From Zygnema cylindricum (lineage: Eukaryota > Streptophyta > Zygnematophyceae > Zygnematales > Zygnemataceae), in the NCBI GenBank assembly GCA_037447655.1, contig JBBHKE010000044.1, forward strand, positions 62,001 to 126,000: 64,000 nucleotides of DNA, given 5' to 3'. Under the pieces are notes generated by a model that saw only the letters and a program-made list of their open reading frames with translations, did no database searches and was not told where the DNA came from. Of the stretch, positions 22,695-34,360 are shown piece by piece (position 1 is the stretch's first letter; every line of letters begins with the position of its first letter). Both the position numbers and the translations under genes were made by a program.

Positions 22695-23779
22695 AGTTGT
22701 TTTGAAAAGTCAGTTTTGTGCGAACGTGACAGTTTTTGAGTAATTGCTAATTGCATTTAATATGGAGGTTTGAATAGATTCATGGGTTGGGGGAGCGAAC
22801 GTACGGACATACCTAAATTGAATTAAGGGACTCATTGAGTCGCTGAACAAGCATTGAGAAATGGACGGCGGATCGCGAAGCGATCTGATGTACAATAATC
22901 AAAATGTTGAAATAGGCACCGCCGGTACGGCGCAGCTACGACGCAAACAGGACAATGCAGCTGCGGTTACTTTGGATAAATATGCGCCGCCGGTACGGAG
23001 CAGTTGCGGCGCAGATAAGACAACGCAGTTGCGGATAATATGACTAGTATAGATTATGAGTAATGATGATTGTACGGTAATAGTTGCTTTGTGGTAGCTG
23101 AGTGGTAGCTTGTTTTGTTTGACGTACGAAGGTTGCAAAGATGTCAGTGTAAATATTCTGTTCAACAGAGGTTTGTCTTTTTGCTAATTAGTTTATTAGT
23201 GTAGATTTTCTCAGTCTGACATACCTCGAACTATTCGGGTATACTCACAATAGTTTAGGTAGATGGTAGATACTGTACGGCTGGTATGCCTCCGTACATT
23301 TTGTAGTTAACTCTCTGAGTATAACTTGTAGGACTTATAATATTTTGAGTATCACAGTCAAGTTTATCAAAGCAATGGCAGACTATTTTCTGCATCTTTG
23401 ACCTGTTGATGTGATCACTCTGAAAGGTTTTTTCATGTGAAACGTTGTGAAGTTATTATATGATACATAATCTATATGTGTGTGCGGTTCCATTCTATTA
23501 TGTTGTTTCTGTAAGTTTCTGTGAGAGGTCTAAGTGGTTAGTTTGTGAAACTGTCAGCTGTTTTTGTGAAACTCCGGAGCTTATATCTTCTAGATTCCTT
23601 GGTGTAATTGACTGTAACTTTGAGATCTTACAGTGTCTATAGTATATTGCCTTTTGGTGCAGTTTTAGAGGATTTTATTAATTGTGGAGTAATCTGTGTT
23701 GTCTGAAACACAGCTGGTTAAGGGGTAGTCTGTGGTGCTTTCGAGTGTAGTCCATGGATGAAATAGGCTATGGACAACA
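22695..23779 (+). repeat. cop4b 5' LTR
   Basis: About 1085 bp, from AGTTGTTTTGAAAAG (TGTTGTTTTG in the 3' LTR) to CTATGGACAACA. It has a hairpin GATCGCGAAGCGATC (22871-22885) and a related second block of CGGTACGG repeats (22920-23010). GTAC pairs lie near 23275-23300. Related to cop4a by both ends and by the stem-loop position. Confidence 0.8.
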
Positions 23780-23793
23780 GGTTATGGGCCCAC
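23780..23793 (+). other. cop4b half-tRNA-iMet PBS
   Basis: GGTTATGGGCCCAC, 14 consecutive matches, directly after the LTR end ACAACA. The ATG within opens Gag (MGPHPWLPIFDG). Confidence 0.85.
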
Positions 23794-25140
23794 ACCCATG
23801 GCTACCCATATTTGATGGATCAAAATATCACTACTGAAAGGATGCACTCGAGAGCTACTTCGAGATGATGGAGCTAATGGATGTGGTGGACGGTACCTTG
23901 GCCGAAACATCAAATGGATGGAAAAGGGAAAATCATGAGTGTGTAAGGGTTATCAAGAACTCCTTGACTAAGGATTTGGTAATGTCATACCTAAGTTTTA
24001 AAAAGGCATATGAATTAGGGATGTGCTTAGAATGTATATATGCAAAGACTTCTTTATATCATTGGCTTCGCAATGTTACCAAAATAGTTGAACACTTGTA
24101 TGTAGGAGGTAGTATGGAGAAACAATGTATTGACTTACAAGTATTATTTGCAGAATATGATTTGGCAGGAGGAAACTTTACAGATGCCCAACAAGCGATA
24201 TTGTTGATGAGAAGTCTACCTAAAGAATATAAGAGTGCATTAGATCGATTGACTTTAATTGATAAAAGGGATTGGAGCTTAACTGTAGCAAGACGTGTTG
24301 TTCTAGATGAAGAGGCTAATAGAAAGGTTTTATCAAGTCAGACGAATATAAATGAATCTAAGTCTCAGTTTCAGAAAATTAATAAGAATAGCGAGTTCGG
24401 AGATCGGCCAAAGAATTGTTTTTATTGTAATGATTTGGGACATACCTTCAGGGTATGTCCGTCGTATAAAAGTGCATGTGTTACAGGGAATTTTAGAGAT
24501 GGATGGAACAACAACCTAGTTCGACCCTCAAGAAGAAGAGAATCAATTTCTTTCGTGAGTGAGTGACAAGACTCGACCAATGACAAAAGGCATACACCGT
24601 GTGTTGACGAATTTATTTATTTACCAACCTTTTGTGTTGTTCGAAATGAGGAGAAAGAGGTGACACAAAAGGATCCGGTTACTGTCACTATTTCTTATGA
24701 CAGATTGGTCTGTGACACAAACTTACTAAAGGAAGAGGCAACTACAATAAGAGAAGTTGAAAGAAGTGAAGGGCACATGGAAGCGGAAGAAACTGGAAAA
24801 ATTATTATCACCAAAAATAGTGAAGAAAAAGAAGTGTGTGAAAAAGACTCGGTTTGTGTGACTTCTTCTTGTGATAAAATGGTGTGTGAGAATGACGTAG
24901 AGGGAGAAGAGATTCCTTTAAGTAAGGGGAGTTAGAGAAGAAAACTTAAAATTGATTGAAGAATATTCTTTAGAAAAAGAGAACACTAAAAGGAAAACAT
25001 AACTTAGAGAAAGGGAAAAAGAAGATGATGAGATAAGAAAGAGTGAATTGACACAAAATGGGGAATTAACATCAGAAGTGGAAAATACTGTGGGTTTAAA
25101 AATTATTGAACTCAACGAAAAACGGACAAAAACTGTTTAG
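23780..25140 (+). pseudogene. cop4b Gag with charged tail, broken
   Basis: The N-terminus MGPHPWLPIFDGSKYHY is followed by a stop near 23836. The main open stretch 23865-24566 holds the Gag core and zinc knuckle C-FY-C-NDLG-H-TFRV-C (about 24418-24459). A second stretch (24660-24935) is the acidic tail, followed by a Lys-rich, stop-ridden end. Related to cop4a Gag throughout, with Trp at the position of the cop4a stop. No pol domain follows. Confidence 0.85.
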
Positions 25141-26277
25141 AAAACGAGGCTAAAGAACAAAGTTCATAAGAGCGGAAAAAGTCATAAATTTGGAGGAATA
25201 TAGAAAATAGGAAAAAATACTAGGAAGAGGAAAGAGTAGCTAACTGAAAAGAGGATTTGAATGAAAATATTGAAAATAAAAAAAAGTTAAGAGAAGTGGC
25301 AGATCTATAGAAAAAGACCAAAAATTATTGAGAAAAATTACACTTTATAGAGGTAATGGGAAGGGAAACCAAGGAAAAATTACAAAGTCTATGAAGAGAT
25401 CAGGAAGTCATAAGAAAGCAAGGAAAAACAATTGGAGAAGAAACATGTTAAAAAATTGATCACACCGAAGAACGCAACTGGCAATGTTGAGAAAATGTGT
25501 GACAGAAAAATAGGGAGACTTGAACGACCTTTCGAGAAATTTTAACGCAATTTTGTGCAGCAGCGTCAGTAACATATATCAAAGGAAAGGGAAGGCGTGT
25601 AAGTATATAACAGGGAAGAATGTGCAACAACTGTTTGATAAAACTGTGTAAGAGACAAATTTTTGACAAATTTTTGATAACATGGCTAAGTGACGAATAC
25701 GACTGGGAAATCGGATTTACTGGAGAAATGTTATAGCATTAATGAAGAAGATTTTGGCGTTTATGGCATAGGGGGAGCTGGTACAGGACGAAATTTTCAA
25801 GAAGGCGGAAGTTGGGAAATGGTAGCAGGCAGCGGAAGCAGTGGTGAAATGTTATTTTTGCTAAGTCTTTGCATGGTGAATAGTGGAAGTTGTGAAAGAG
25901 ATTCTTCAATCTCTAAATATTTTTACATCCTTGCTTTTGCATGTACCTCTATTAGAGTAGAAAGATTTGCAGACATAATGGAGTACCAAGTCTAAAGCTT
26001 TAGGGGAGTGTTGAATGTGAAAGCTTTAGTTCTCAATAGATGAGGCTATAAAAGGGAAGATAAGGGAAAAGTAGCGCAACATGGCAGCATAATATTGCAC
26101 AATGCATTTTATATTCAAATTGGGCTGCGATGTCAAAGTAGCGCATCATAGCAGCATAGCCGTACATGTTGCATTTCATATTCATACTTGACTGCGGTGT
26201 CGAACTAGCGCAGCATAGCAGCATACTAATACACGCTGCATATTTTTTGGGTGCACGAAACTAAAATTTCGGGGGAG
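25141..26277 (+). other. cop4b 3' internal region
   Basis: Lys/Arg-codon-rich decayed tail to about 25480, then noncoding sequence with the AGGCAGCGGAAGCAGTGGTG block shared with cop4a (about 25830-25850). A motif around GCGCAGCATAGCAGCATA recurs three times in 26070-26235. It ends with the PPT TTTCGGGGGAG at the 3' LTR. No other gene was recognised. Confidence 0.6.
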
Positions 26278-26750
26278 TGTTGTTTTGAAAAGTCACTTTC
26301 GTGCGAACCTGACAGTTTGTGAGTAATTACTAATTCCATTTAATATAGAGGTTTGAATTGATTCATGGGTTGGGGGAGCAAATGTACGGATATATCTAAA
26401 TTGAATTAAGGGACTCATTGAGTGGCTAAACAAGCATTGAGAAATGGACGGTAGATCGCGAAGCGATCCGATGTACAATAATCAAAATGTTGAAATAGGC
26501 GCCGTTGGTACGGCACAGCTGCGACCTAGACAATACAACGCAGTTGCGGTTACTTTGGATAAATATGCGCCGCCGATACGGAGCAGCTGCGGCGCAGATA
26601 AGACAACGCAGTTGCAAATAATATGACTAGTATAGATTATGAGTAATGATGATTCTACATTAATAGTTGCTTAGTGGTAGTTGAGTGGTAGCTTGTTTTG
26701 TTTGACGTAAGAAGGTTGCAAAGATGTCGGTGTAAATATTTTGTTCAACA
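26278..26750 (+). repeat. cop4b 3' LTR, truncated
   Basis: Matches the first 470 bp of 22695-23779, including the hairpin GATCGCGAAGCGATC (26454-26468), and breaks off at GTTCAACA where the foldback element begins. About 600 bp of LTR are missing. Confidence 0.85.
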
Positions 26751-26757
26751 ATGTCCA

Positions 26758-27304
26758 GCGTGCCTGATTAACATGAGGGAAGGGCCCAGAGCCCGGAGTC
26801 GTCGGCATTATAGTCCTGCAAACAAACCCAGAATGCGAATGCTCCCTAAAATGATGATCATGCTCACTGCTGCCCACATCCCTCCCATAGATATGCATGC
26901 AAAATAGGAGAGATGCTTGGACAGGGAATAGGGATGAGCGCAAGGGGAAGGCAAAAGTTATCCACTCCCCCTTTCTTTCCCCCCTTGGCCGGGGAAAGGG
27001 ATTTAGGTCTCGGTAATCGGTCTGATATCCCAATTTCAGCCCAATTACCGAGACCTAAATCCCTTTCCTTGACCAACGGGGGGAAAGGAAGGGGGAGGGG
27101 ATAACTTTCGCCTTCCCCCTGCGCTTATCCCTATTCCTAGTCAAAGCATCTCTCCTATTTTGCATGCATATCTATGGGAGGGATGTGGGCAGCAGTGGGC
27201 ATGATCATCATTTTGGGGAGCATTCACATTCCGCGTTTATTTGCGGGACTCTAATGCGGATGACTCCCGGCTGTGGGCCCTTCCCTCACATTAATCATGC
27301 ACGC
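26758..27304. mobile_element. 547-bp foldback palindrome (MITE-like)
   Basis: Arms of about 265 bp are near-complementary (roughly nine in ten positions by eye), from GCGTGC...GAGGGAAGGGCCC to GGGCCCTTCCCTC...GCACGC, around a loop of about 10 nt (27026-27035). No transposase is present. Base composition differs from the neighbours (GC-rich arms, C-runs). It lies between a truncated cop4b LTR and a truncated cop3 gag, and no clear target duplication was found. It could be a foldback DNA transposon, a MITE or a hairpin-RNA locus. Confidence 0.75.
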
Positions 27305-27306
27305 GC

Positions 27307-27877
27307 GACAAGTGCATGTACAAACTTAGTACTACCTCTTTGTGAAACCTGGTTAGCTTCTTCACTCAAAATAAGTTGAATTACTAATGCTGTGTTCCAT
27401 TGACGCTGTGAAAAAGCCCTAACCCTATCCATGGCTCCCTTATACTCATTGGTTAAAGTTCTCATCAATAACATAGCTTGGTGAGGTGGTGAAAAGTCCC
27501 CGCCTGCACTAATACTCTGAAGGAAAAAACTTTTCATAGCACGGCAATAATCTTACATACTACCTCTAGAATATCTAAATTCAAATATTTCTGTTGCTAT
27601 ATTAGTCTAAACAGTGACATCAATTTGAACATACATAACATATACACTAAACCAAATTTGAAAAGCTTTTTTCATCTCAAGGTAAGATATTACCAAATCC
27701 TTTGTCCTAGATTGCTTCAAGACATTGAGGCAGTGGAGATTCATCTTTCTCCAATCAAGTGTAGTCTCATGAGCAGTCCCATCCACAATGGATGGCAAGT
27801 CCATCTCTTCAAAATAGGAGCTCAGCATATCTTCCCAGTACAGGTAGCATGATCTATCAAAGACAGGCAATTTGGGC
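27307..27877 (-). pseudogene. cop3 Gag fragment
   Basis: On the minus strand, MGPPPKLPVFDRSCYLYWEDMLSSYFEE (27800-27888) and the Gag core with GGDFSPPHQAMLLMRTL (about 27420-27515). Matches 39050-39635, with a stop near 27608. Truncated before the zinc knuckle at the foldback element. It follows a cop3 LTR that already serves as the 3' LTR of the right-arm element, a tandem arrangement. Confidence 0.85.
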
Positions 27878-27892
27878 GGTGGGCCCATAATT
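27878..27892 (-). other. cop3 half-tRNA-iMet PBS, inner copy
   Basis: On the minus strand AATTATGGGCCCACC; the first two bases differ from consensus and the other 13 match. Confidence 0.75.
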
Positions 27893-28576
27893 TGTTGTAG
27901 GTCATGGGCATTTAGACTCGGCTATGATCCACTCCTACTAGGAGTCACACTTGCACCAACTGGGATATTCGTCCCAAGAGGAGCAGGTGGAGCACTGGGG
28001 CTAATAAGAGCACTTGCACTAGAAGCTGAGCCATTATCAAACATGTTAGCAGAAGAAAACCCAAAGAGGAATACGTATCAGACTAGATCACTACTGTAAG
28101 ATATGTAACTTCAAATGAAAGAGGTCTTTCAACCAAACAAACATGTACTACAAGCAAATCGAAGACAATAGATTATAAAACACCTTAAACTGCACTTAGT
28201 GCTTTGATTTCCTTAACTCTGTGTAGAATGTACATTTTGTATTGAATTGATCAATTCTAATAGAACTAAATACTCAAAAGATCTAGAAAACATCTTAAAC
28301 GTATGTAGAGGCTTCACTTAAATATCTACTGACAAAATTCAAGTACTTGGACCAAAATTGTCTAGCAACAATATCTAGACCCAAAAAATCCGAGAATTAT
28401 GTTTCACGTCTACTTTCATAAGCGGCCGTACACACTAATACACTCAAAGAAAACTATTCGAGTAGAAACTAAAAAATCCACAATAAATACACCTAATATT
28501 TAATAGGTGGTGGTCCAAAAATATTCCAAGTCATAGACTCTAATTATTAAGACTTACTAAAGCTTACTTTTCAATA
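27893..28576 (-). repeat. cop3 LTR (3' LTR of right arm; also 5' LTR of the gag fragment)
   Basis: 684 bp, minus orientation, TATTGAAAAGTAAGC (at 28576) to CTACAACA (at 27893). Preceded by the RNase H end and PPT, and followed by PBS and gag, so two cop3 copies share it in tandem. Confidence 0.9.
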
Positions 28577-30505
28577 CTCCCTTTAAGTTTTAGAAGACTT
28601 ACTCATTAAGACCACATGTTTCTTTGCAGTACGCCAATTTAGGAGATGGAAGGGCTTTTGTCAACATGTTGGCAACCATTTTCTCACCAGGCAAATAGCA
28701 AAGTTTGACCACTCTTGCAAATACTTTTTCTCTTACCAAATGTAGCCGAATGTCCATATGCTTACTCTTAAAATGGTGACTTGGGTTTGTAGCCACAAAA
28801 ATAGTTGCCTGATTGTCGCACAACATTATTTGTGTTTCGTGTTGTGTAAACACCAATTCTTGAAGAAATGCCTTAATCCAAAGCAGCTCTTTCAAGGCTG
28901 CGCTCGCAGCCATGTATTCGGCTTCCATAGTTGATTGTGCCGTGACTTTTTGAAGTTTACTACTCCAACTACAAGTTCTACTTCCAATCTGAAGATATAC
29001 CCAATTGTAGACTTCCTACTAAGCACTTCACCATAGCTAGCATCACTCCAAGTATTAATGCTAACGTTGTCCCCTCCCAAAGTAAGCCAAAGATATTTGG
29101 TCCCAACAAGAAATCTTAAGACCCTTTTTGTTGCCTCCCAGTCTCTCCTTCGTGGATTTTTTAGACTTTTGCTCAACACACCAACATCTGCTGCTATATC
29201 GGGCCTAGTGCAATTCATGAAGTAAATTAGACTCCCTACTACCTGTCTATAGTGTACATGGGAAATAATTTTTTGCTCTTTTGCACTGAGTTCCTTATCT
29301 ATTATGACTCCTAACTCATGCTCCATTCCTTCAAGTTTTTTCTTATACTCCATTGGAGTTGCACAACCTTTAGTAGCAGCGAAGCCAAATTTTTCCAACC
29401 TGTTTCCTATGGTTTCATTTTGAGTTAGCCTAATGATTTTCTTTTCTCTATCTCTTTCAACTCGTATGCGAAGGATATATTTTGCCTCACCCAAATCCTT
29501 CATTTCAAATTGTGAATTAAGAGCGTGTTTTACTCTAGCAATTCCTTCTTTGTTCCTACTAATTAGCAGCAAATCATCAACATACACATCAATAAATATC
29601 ACCTTATCAGGATTATTACCACACATCGCATATTCTGAATGATTTGAGCTAATTATAGTAAATCCTAATCCTGTCAAGAACTCATCTAACTTTCCGTTCC
29701 ATTGCCTAGGGGCCTGTTTTAAGCCATACAAAGATTTTAAAAGTCTGCACACAAGATTTTCTTTTCCTGCTTCCTCATAACCCTCAAGCTGCTTCATGTA
29801 AAAGACCTCATCTAAATCACCATGCAAAAAGGCAGTTTTGACATCCATTTGGTGGATGTCAAAATCCTCTATGGCAGCTAATGTAAGTAAGATGCAGCTA
29901 ATGTAAGTAAGATGCGGACATATGGAAACCTTACAACTGGTGAAAAAGTTTCTTCATAATCTATCCCCTCCTTTTGATTATATCCCTTAGCAACCAAGCG
30001 AGCCTTATACCTTGTCTGTGGTATTAATTGGGTTTAATTTTTATTCAAACACCCATTTACTTCCAATAGCCTTTCTTCCTGGAGGAAGTTCCACTAGATC
30101 CCATGTTTGGGCCTCCATGATGGACTTCATTTTTTCAATGACGGCTTCCACCCAGTGTTCCCTTTCATTACTCGAAAAAGCTTTTGTCAACGTTAGAGGC
30201 TCTTCTGTGAGTGCAAGTGAGGAAAGGCTCCACTTTCTCCCTTGAGTCATGCACTTCGCCTAACTCCACCTAGAAATTCTGTCGATGGTATAAATGGTTG
30301 GGTCCTTCTCTTCGATACATGTGATTCTTCTTGTGATTTAGTTTCGGCTTGAGGTCTTGGAGAGTCTACAACTCTTTCAAGCATAACACTACTTAGTTCT
30401 GGTGGAGAAGACGATTGCAAGTCACTTTGAGTTGATTTGGATGCATTTTCTATAATTTTCTTGAAAAACATAGGATTTTCCTCTAAAAATATATAATCAA
30501 CACTT
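28577..30505 (-). pseudogene. cop3 hinge, reverse transcriptase and RNase H (right arm)
   Basis: Same order and lesions as 17932-19856: hinge (30247-30505), 20-bp RT duplication, a long RT stretch (28892-29848) with YVDD at 29573-29584, a frameshift in RNase H, then the RNase H end (28599-28928) closing with CGLNE. The 318-residue RT block is identical to the left arm. Confidence 0.92.
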
Positions 30506-31349
30506 TGTTGTCCATAGCCATTTCTAGCCATGGATTCACCCTCGGAAGTACCACAGACTACCCTAAAAACAGCGTACTTTGGATAGACACAGAATTCAAC
30601 AGAATTAACAAAACAAGCTGAAACTAAATTAACTGATATTATATAGGCTATAAAATAACCTCACAAAGTTTCAGATAAAAATAATAAACAGAGTAATCAC
30701 ATCATCTAGTCAAAGTTGCAGAAAAACAGTCTGCCAGAACTTTGATTAAACAGACTAACTTCACAATGAAGTAAAACACAGACCAGGCACACAATAGGCC
30801 TGAAAATCTGTGAAAATATAAACAATATAGAGAGGAACACACATGCAGAGTTTCAGACAATTCTGCCAACAGATCTGAGAGAAATCCTCAGATAAAATTA
30901 CCAAAAATCCCCATAAACAGTTTTTGGTCCAAAAAGTTCCTTAAGTCCAAAATGACGAAGTCCTACAAATATACACTAGAGCTCACTACTGAATGTACGG
31001 GGGCATACCAACCGTACGCAACCCGAATACTTCGTGTCATGTCAAAATGAATAGATTTACACTAATACCTAATACACATAGGACAAAACATTGTTGCAAA
31101 TATTTACAAACCTTACAAATTTCATCAAACGAATCTGGACCGTCCAATATAAATATAATGTGATGGACGCGATTTCGCGTCCCACTTAATTACTTTTTCA
31201 CGTCCTTTTAATTTTCCTCGTACATCTACTCCCCCAATCCGCAAACCATTCGAACCACCACATTAATTTCGTTAATTAAATACGCACGCGAACACGCGCA
31301 CTCACGAAACGTCGTGTGTGCACGATCACCAACTTTTCAAAAACCAACA
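30506..31349 (-). mobile_element. cop4a solo LTR
   Basis: 844 bp, TGTTGGTTTTTG (at 31349) to GGACAACA (at 30506), flanked by CACTT on both sides, the complement of the left-arm AAGTG. Its 5' part carries states of the left 5' LTR (GGTGATCGTGC; GCAACAATG; GCCCCCGTAC) and its 3' part carries states of the left 3' LTR (ACTCTGCATGTGTG; TTCCGAGGG). This is the mosaic expected from recombination between the two LTRs, with exchange in about 14690-14815 of the left 5' LTR. Confidence 0.92.
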
Positions 31350-31764
31350 CACTTCGATCTTTCTTTTCATCTTTACGCTGACTAAATACATCTACTCCTA
31401 TTTCCTCATCCTTCACTATGATGTTTCTGGCTACCACGACCATATTTCTCTTAATGTCATATACTTTATAACCTTTGGCATGATCATCATACCCTAAAAA
31501 TATCCCTGGTATGCCTTTCGGCTCTAATTTCCATTTTTTGGATCATTATCTAGCAAGAATATCTTACTCCCAAAAACTTTAAAGTGACTTACATATGGTT
31601 TTTGTCTTGTTCACAATTCGTAGGTAACTTTATCTTTTACTGCTCTTGTTTCTAAGCTGTTTCTCACATACGTTGCAGAATTCATAGCGTCTGCCCAAAA
31701 TTTGAAATCTATGTCCATATCAGCCATCATTGTCCTAGCACACTCTGATATGGTCCTATTCATC
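31350..31764 (-). pseudogene. cop3 integrase C-terminal part and hinge (right arm)
   Basis: Counterpart of 13903-14317: NRTISECARTMMADMD, AMNSATYVRNS and the GYDDHAKGYK block, with the same stop after the SYEL/TYEL codons (31611). Flanked by the cop2 3' LTR and the cop4a solo LTR. Confidence 0.85.
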
Positions 31765-32723
31765 TGCAATTCTGTGTCCTCCATTGGAGTACACAATTCA
31801 GGAAGCCTCTAGATAGCTTTTAACTAACCCACTTCAAGCCACAACCATTGCCGCCCAAGAGAGAAAACTGAAATCTAACTATACCCCTGTGCTGCTTGGA
31901 CTCCTTTGTGTCAGTAAGAAAAAAAAATCACTGAAAACGGCCAACCAACTGAAAAGTTATAAGCCGGCAAAAACGCCAATTAAGTCGTAAACCCCTCTCA
32001 CAACCCCTATCTACTGAAGTACGAACTAATGACATGACTGTAAAGTACAAAAAGGTACTACGGCCCATGTCATTTATGTACGGCATGTGTAGGACAAGGC
32101 CATTGAGTGGACACCTGTCACCCTTCCAGTCCTTTCGTATGTTCCCCAAAAATTCCTACGACCAAATGTTATCCCTCCACGTGGCGCCAGGTCATGTTAC
32201 GTCCATAAACGCCAAAGTGACCATTCCGCGATCTCGGCAGTGATGCATGCCGTCGGATTAAATCTGACATTAAATGTCGGCCCTCGAAACAAATGTCTGA
32301 TTCATTTGTTTCATGCGAAATGACGTCGACATTGAAACTTTAACTAGTTATATGTTCATTTGTTCACATTTTAGTTAATCGTTACATGACCATGTACAAG
32401 TTTAAATACGTAGCAAACCCTATGTATCTTAACGGACTTCTATGACAGACTGGTTAGAGCTAACGACTACACCGTACTCAACCGGTCGGGGGTTTGAGTC
32501 TTGCCGAACTCAACCTTTTGTTGAGAGTGATATAAGTCACTCTTTAGTCCTGCCTGTTGAACTAAGGCAGCCATGGCTCAACCACCCTTTCTATCTTTCA
32601 GTGACTACAACAAGTATGGTGGCTAGAGAGAGGAGGTGGAGGCAAGCTGTCCGCCATTTTTTTTTTTTTTATACTGACATATTGAGGCCTAGGAATTACC
32701 ATATAAATCTAATAGTTTCAACA
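31765..32723 (-). repeat. cop2 3' LTR (right)
   Basis: 959 bp. An antisense tRNA-like module lies at about 32444-32505 with an A-box-like TGGTTAGAGC and a B-box-like GGTTTGAGTCT. GTAC tetramers lie in 32020-32090. Confidence 0.88.
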
Positions 32724-33322
32724 CTCCCCTTATTTCCTAGTCTAACTTTAACTTCAGTTTTAGTCCACACTTTTCTGTACAATATTTTAACTTGGGAGAA
32801 GGCACTGGTTTTGTCATCATATCAGCCACCGTTTCCTCATCTGATCTATATACAAAATTCACAATCTTATTCTCAACTTTTTCTCTCACAAAACTCAACC
32901 TTATGTCCATATGCTTAGCCTTGAAATGATGCTTTGGATTAGCTGCAATTGCAATGGCAGCTTGATTATCACATAACACTTGATGCACTCCCTTCTTCAT
33001 ATACCCTAGTGCTTGTAACAAGGACTTGACCCACATATACTCTTTCACAGCAAAGCAAGAGGCCATATACTCAACCTCCATACTAGACTGAGGAACCACT
33101 TTTTGTTGCTTGCTGCTCCAACAGCAAGCACCTTCTCCCACATACAACACATACCCAGAAGTGCATCTTCTCATAGGTGCATCCCCATAACTAGCATCAC
33201 TCCAAGTAGTAATATCAGTGTGCTCCTCTCCCAAATGCAACCATAACTCTTTGGTTCCTATCAGATATCTCATGACTCTCTTGGCTGCCTCCTAATCTCT
33301 CTTCCTAGGATCGTTAAGACTC
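32724..33322 (-). pseudogene. cop2 RNase H (right)
   Basis: PPT (complement of CTCCCCTTATTT), then a 178-residue open stretch 32737-33273 with WSDASYGD, SMEVEYMA, CDNQAA and KHMDIR. Nearly identical to the left arm; one difference is Cys for Tyr in GEGACCW. Confidence 0.9.
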
Positions 33323-34360
33323 CTAATGAGGACTCCTACTGGTGGCGCTATGTCCGACCTTGTACAGTTCATAAAATAGATCAAACTTCCTACGACCAGT
33401 ATATAAGGGATAGACTTCATAAAACTTTCTCTCCTCTGGACTCATCTGATCATCTAAGATTATCACTCGTCCTACTACACTCCCATCATTTACTTTTTTC
33501 ATGTCCATGGGAGTGGTACAACTGTTAGCCTTTTCCATCTGAAATTTCTCAAGCATATTACATATTGCTTCTTTCTGAGTAAGTATGATAATCCTTTTCC
33601 CCCTATCTCTCTCCATTTCGATCCCCAAAATGTATCTTGCCTCACCTAAATCTTTCATATAAAATTGGCTTCTAAGATCTTTCTTTAGCTTATTGATCTT
33701 TTCTAAAGACTTACTAAACATAAGCAGACCATCCACACATATTGCAATAAAAATGACACCATTTTTATCTTCAAACATAAAGATAGAATGGTTAGAGCTG
33801 ATCAGGATATATCTTAGACCGGTGGGAAACTCATCTAGTATCTTATACCACTTTCGGGGAGCTTGCTTCAATCCATATAAGGACTTTATGAGCCTGCAGA
33901 CTTTGCTCTCTTCTCGTTCCTCCACAAACCCCTCGGGTTGCTTCATGAAAATTTCTTCCTCTAACTCACCATTAAGAAAAGCAGTCTTAATGTCCATTTG
34001 GTGTATTTCCATGTCTTCCGTTGCTGCCAGACTTGGGAGAATCATTACTAATGAGAACCGAACAACTGTAGCAAAGGTCTCCTCATAGTCAATCCCCTCC
34101 TTTTGGGTAAACCCCTTCGCTACCAATCGAGCCTTAAATCTCTCAATGGTATTATCTGGGTTCAATTTTAGTTTGAATACCCGTTTAGAGCCAATAGGTT
34201 ATCTGTTTGGAGGACAAACTAGTTCCCAAGTATTTGCTTCCATGATGGAAGCTATCTCATCATTTATGGCTCTAATCCATCTGTCGTTTTTTGGGCTATT
34301 CACTGCCTCTAAGTAAGACTCAGGCTCATCAGGATGAGATAGCTTAATTACCTTATAAGC
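33323..34360 (-). pseudogene. cop2 reverse transcriptase (right)
   Basis: A 280-residue open stretch (33323-34165) with [44 protein letters not shown] and CVDG at 33728-33739 instead of YVDD. It reads through the position of the left-arm stop (EKFQMEKAN). The N-terminal WELV part (to about 34300) is separated by a stop near 34200. Inactive by loss of a catalytic Asp. Confidence 0.9.

Noticed and set aside
26070-26235. CRISPR-like array
   Set aside because: Only three loose repeats of a GCGCAGCATAGCAGCATA-like motif with irregular spacing, inside a cop4b interior of a plant genome.
26671-27104. Overlapping ORFs on both strands at the palindrome
   Set aside because: They mirror each other because the DNA is palindromic; the translated sequences match nothing recognisable.
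32442-32918. 158-residue plus-strand ORF
   Set aside because: It runs antisense through the cop2 LTR start and RNase H end, and is a shadow of those features.
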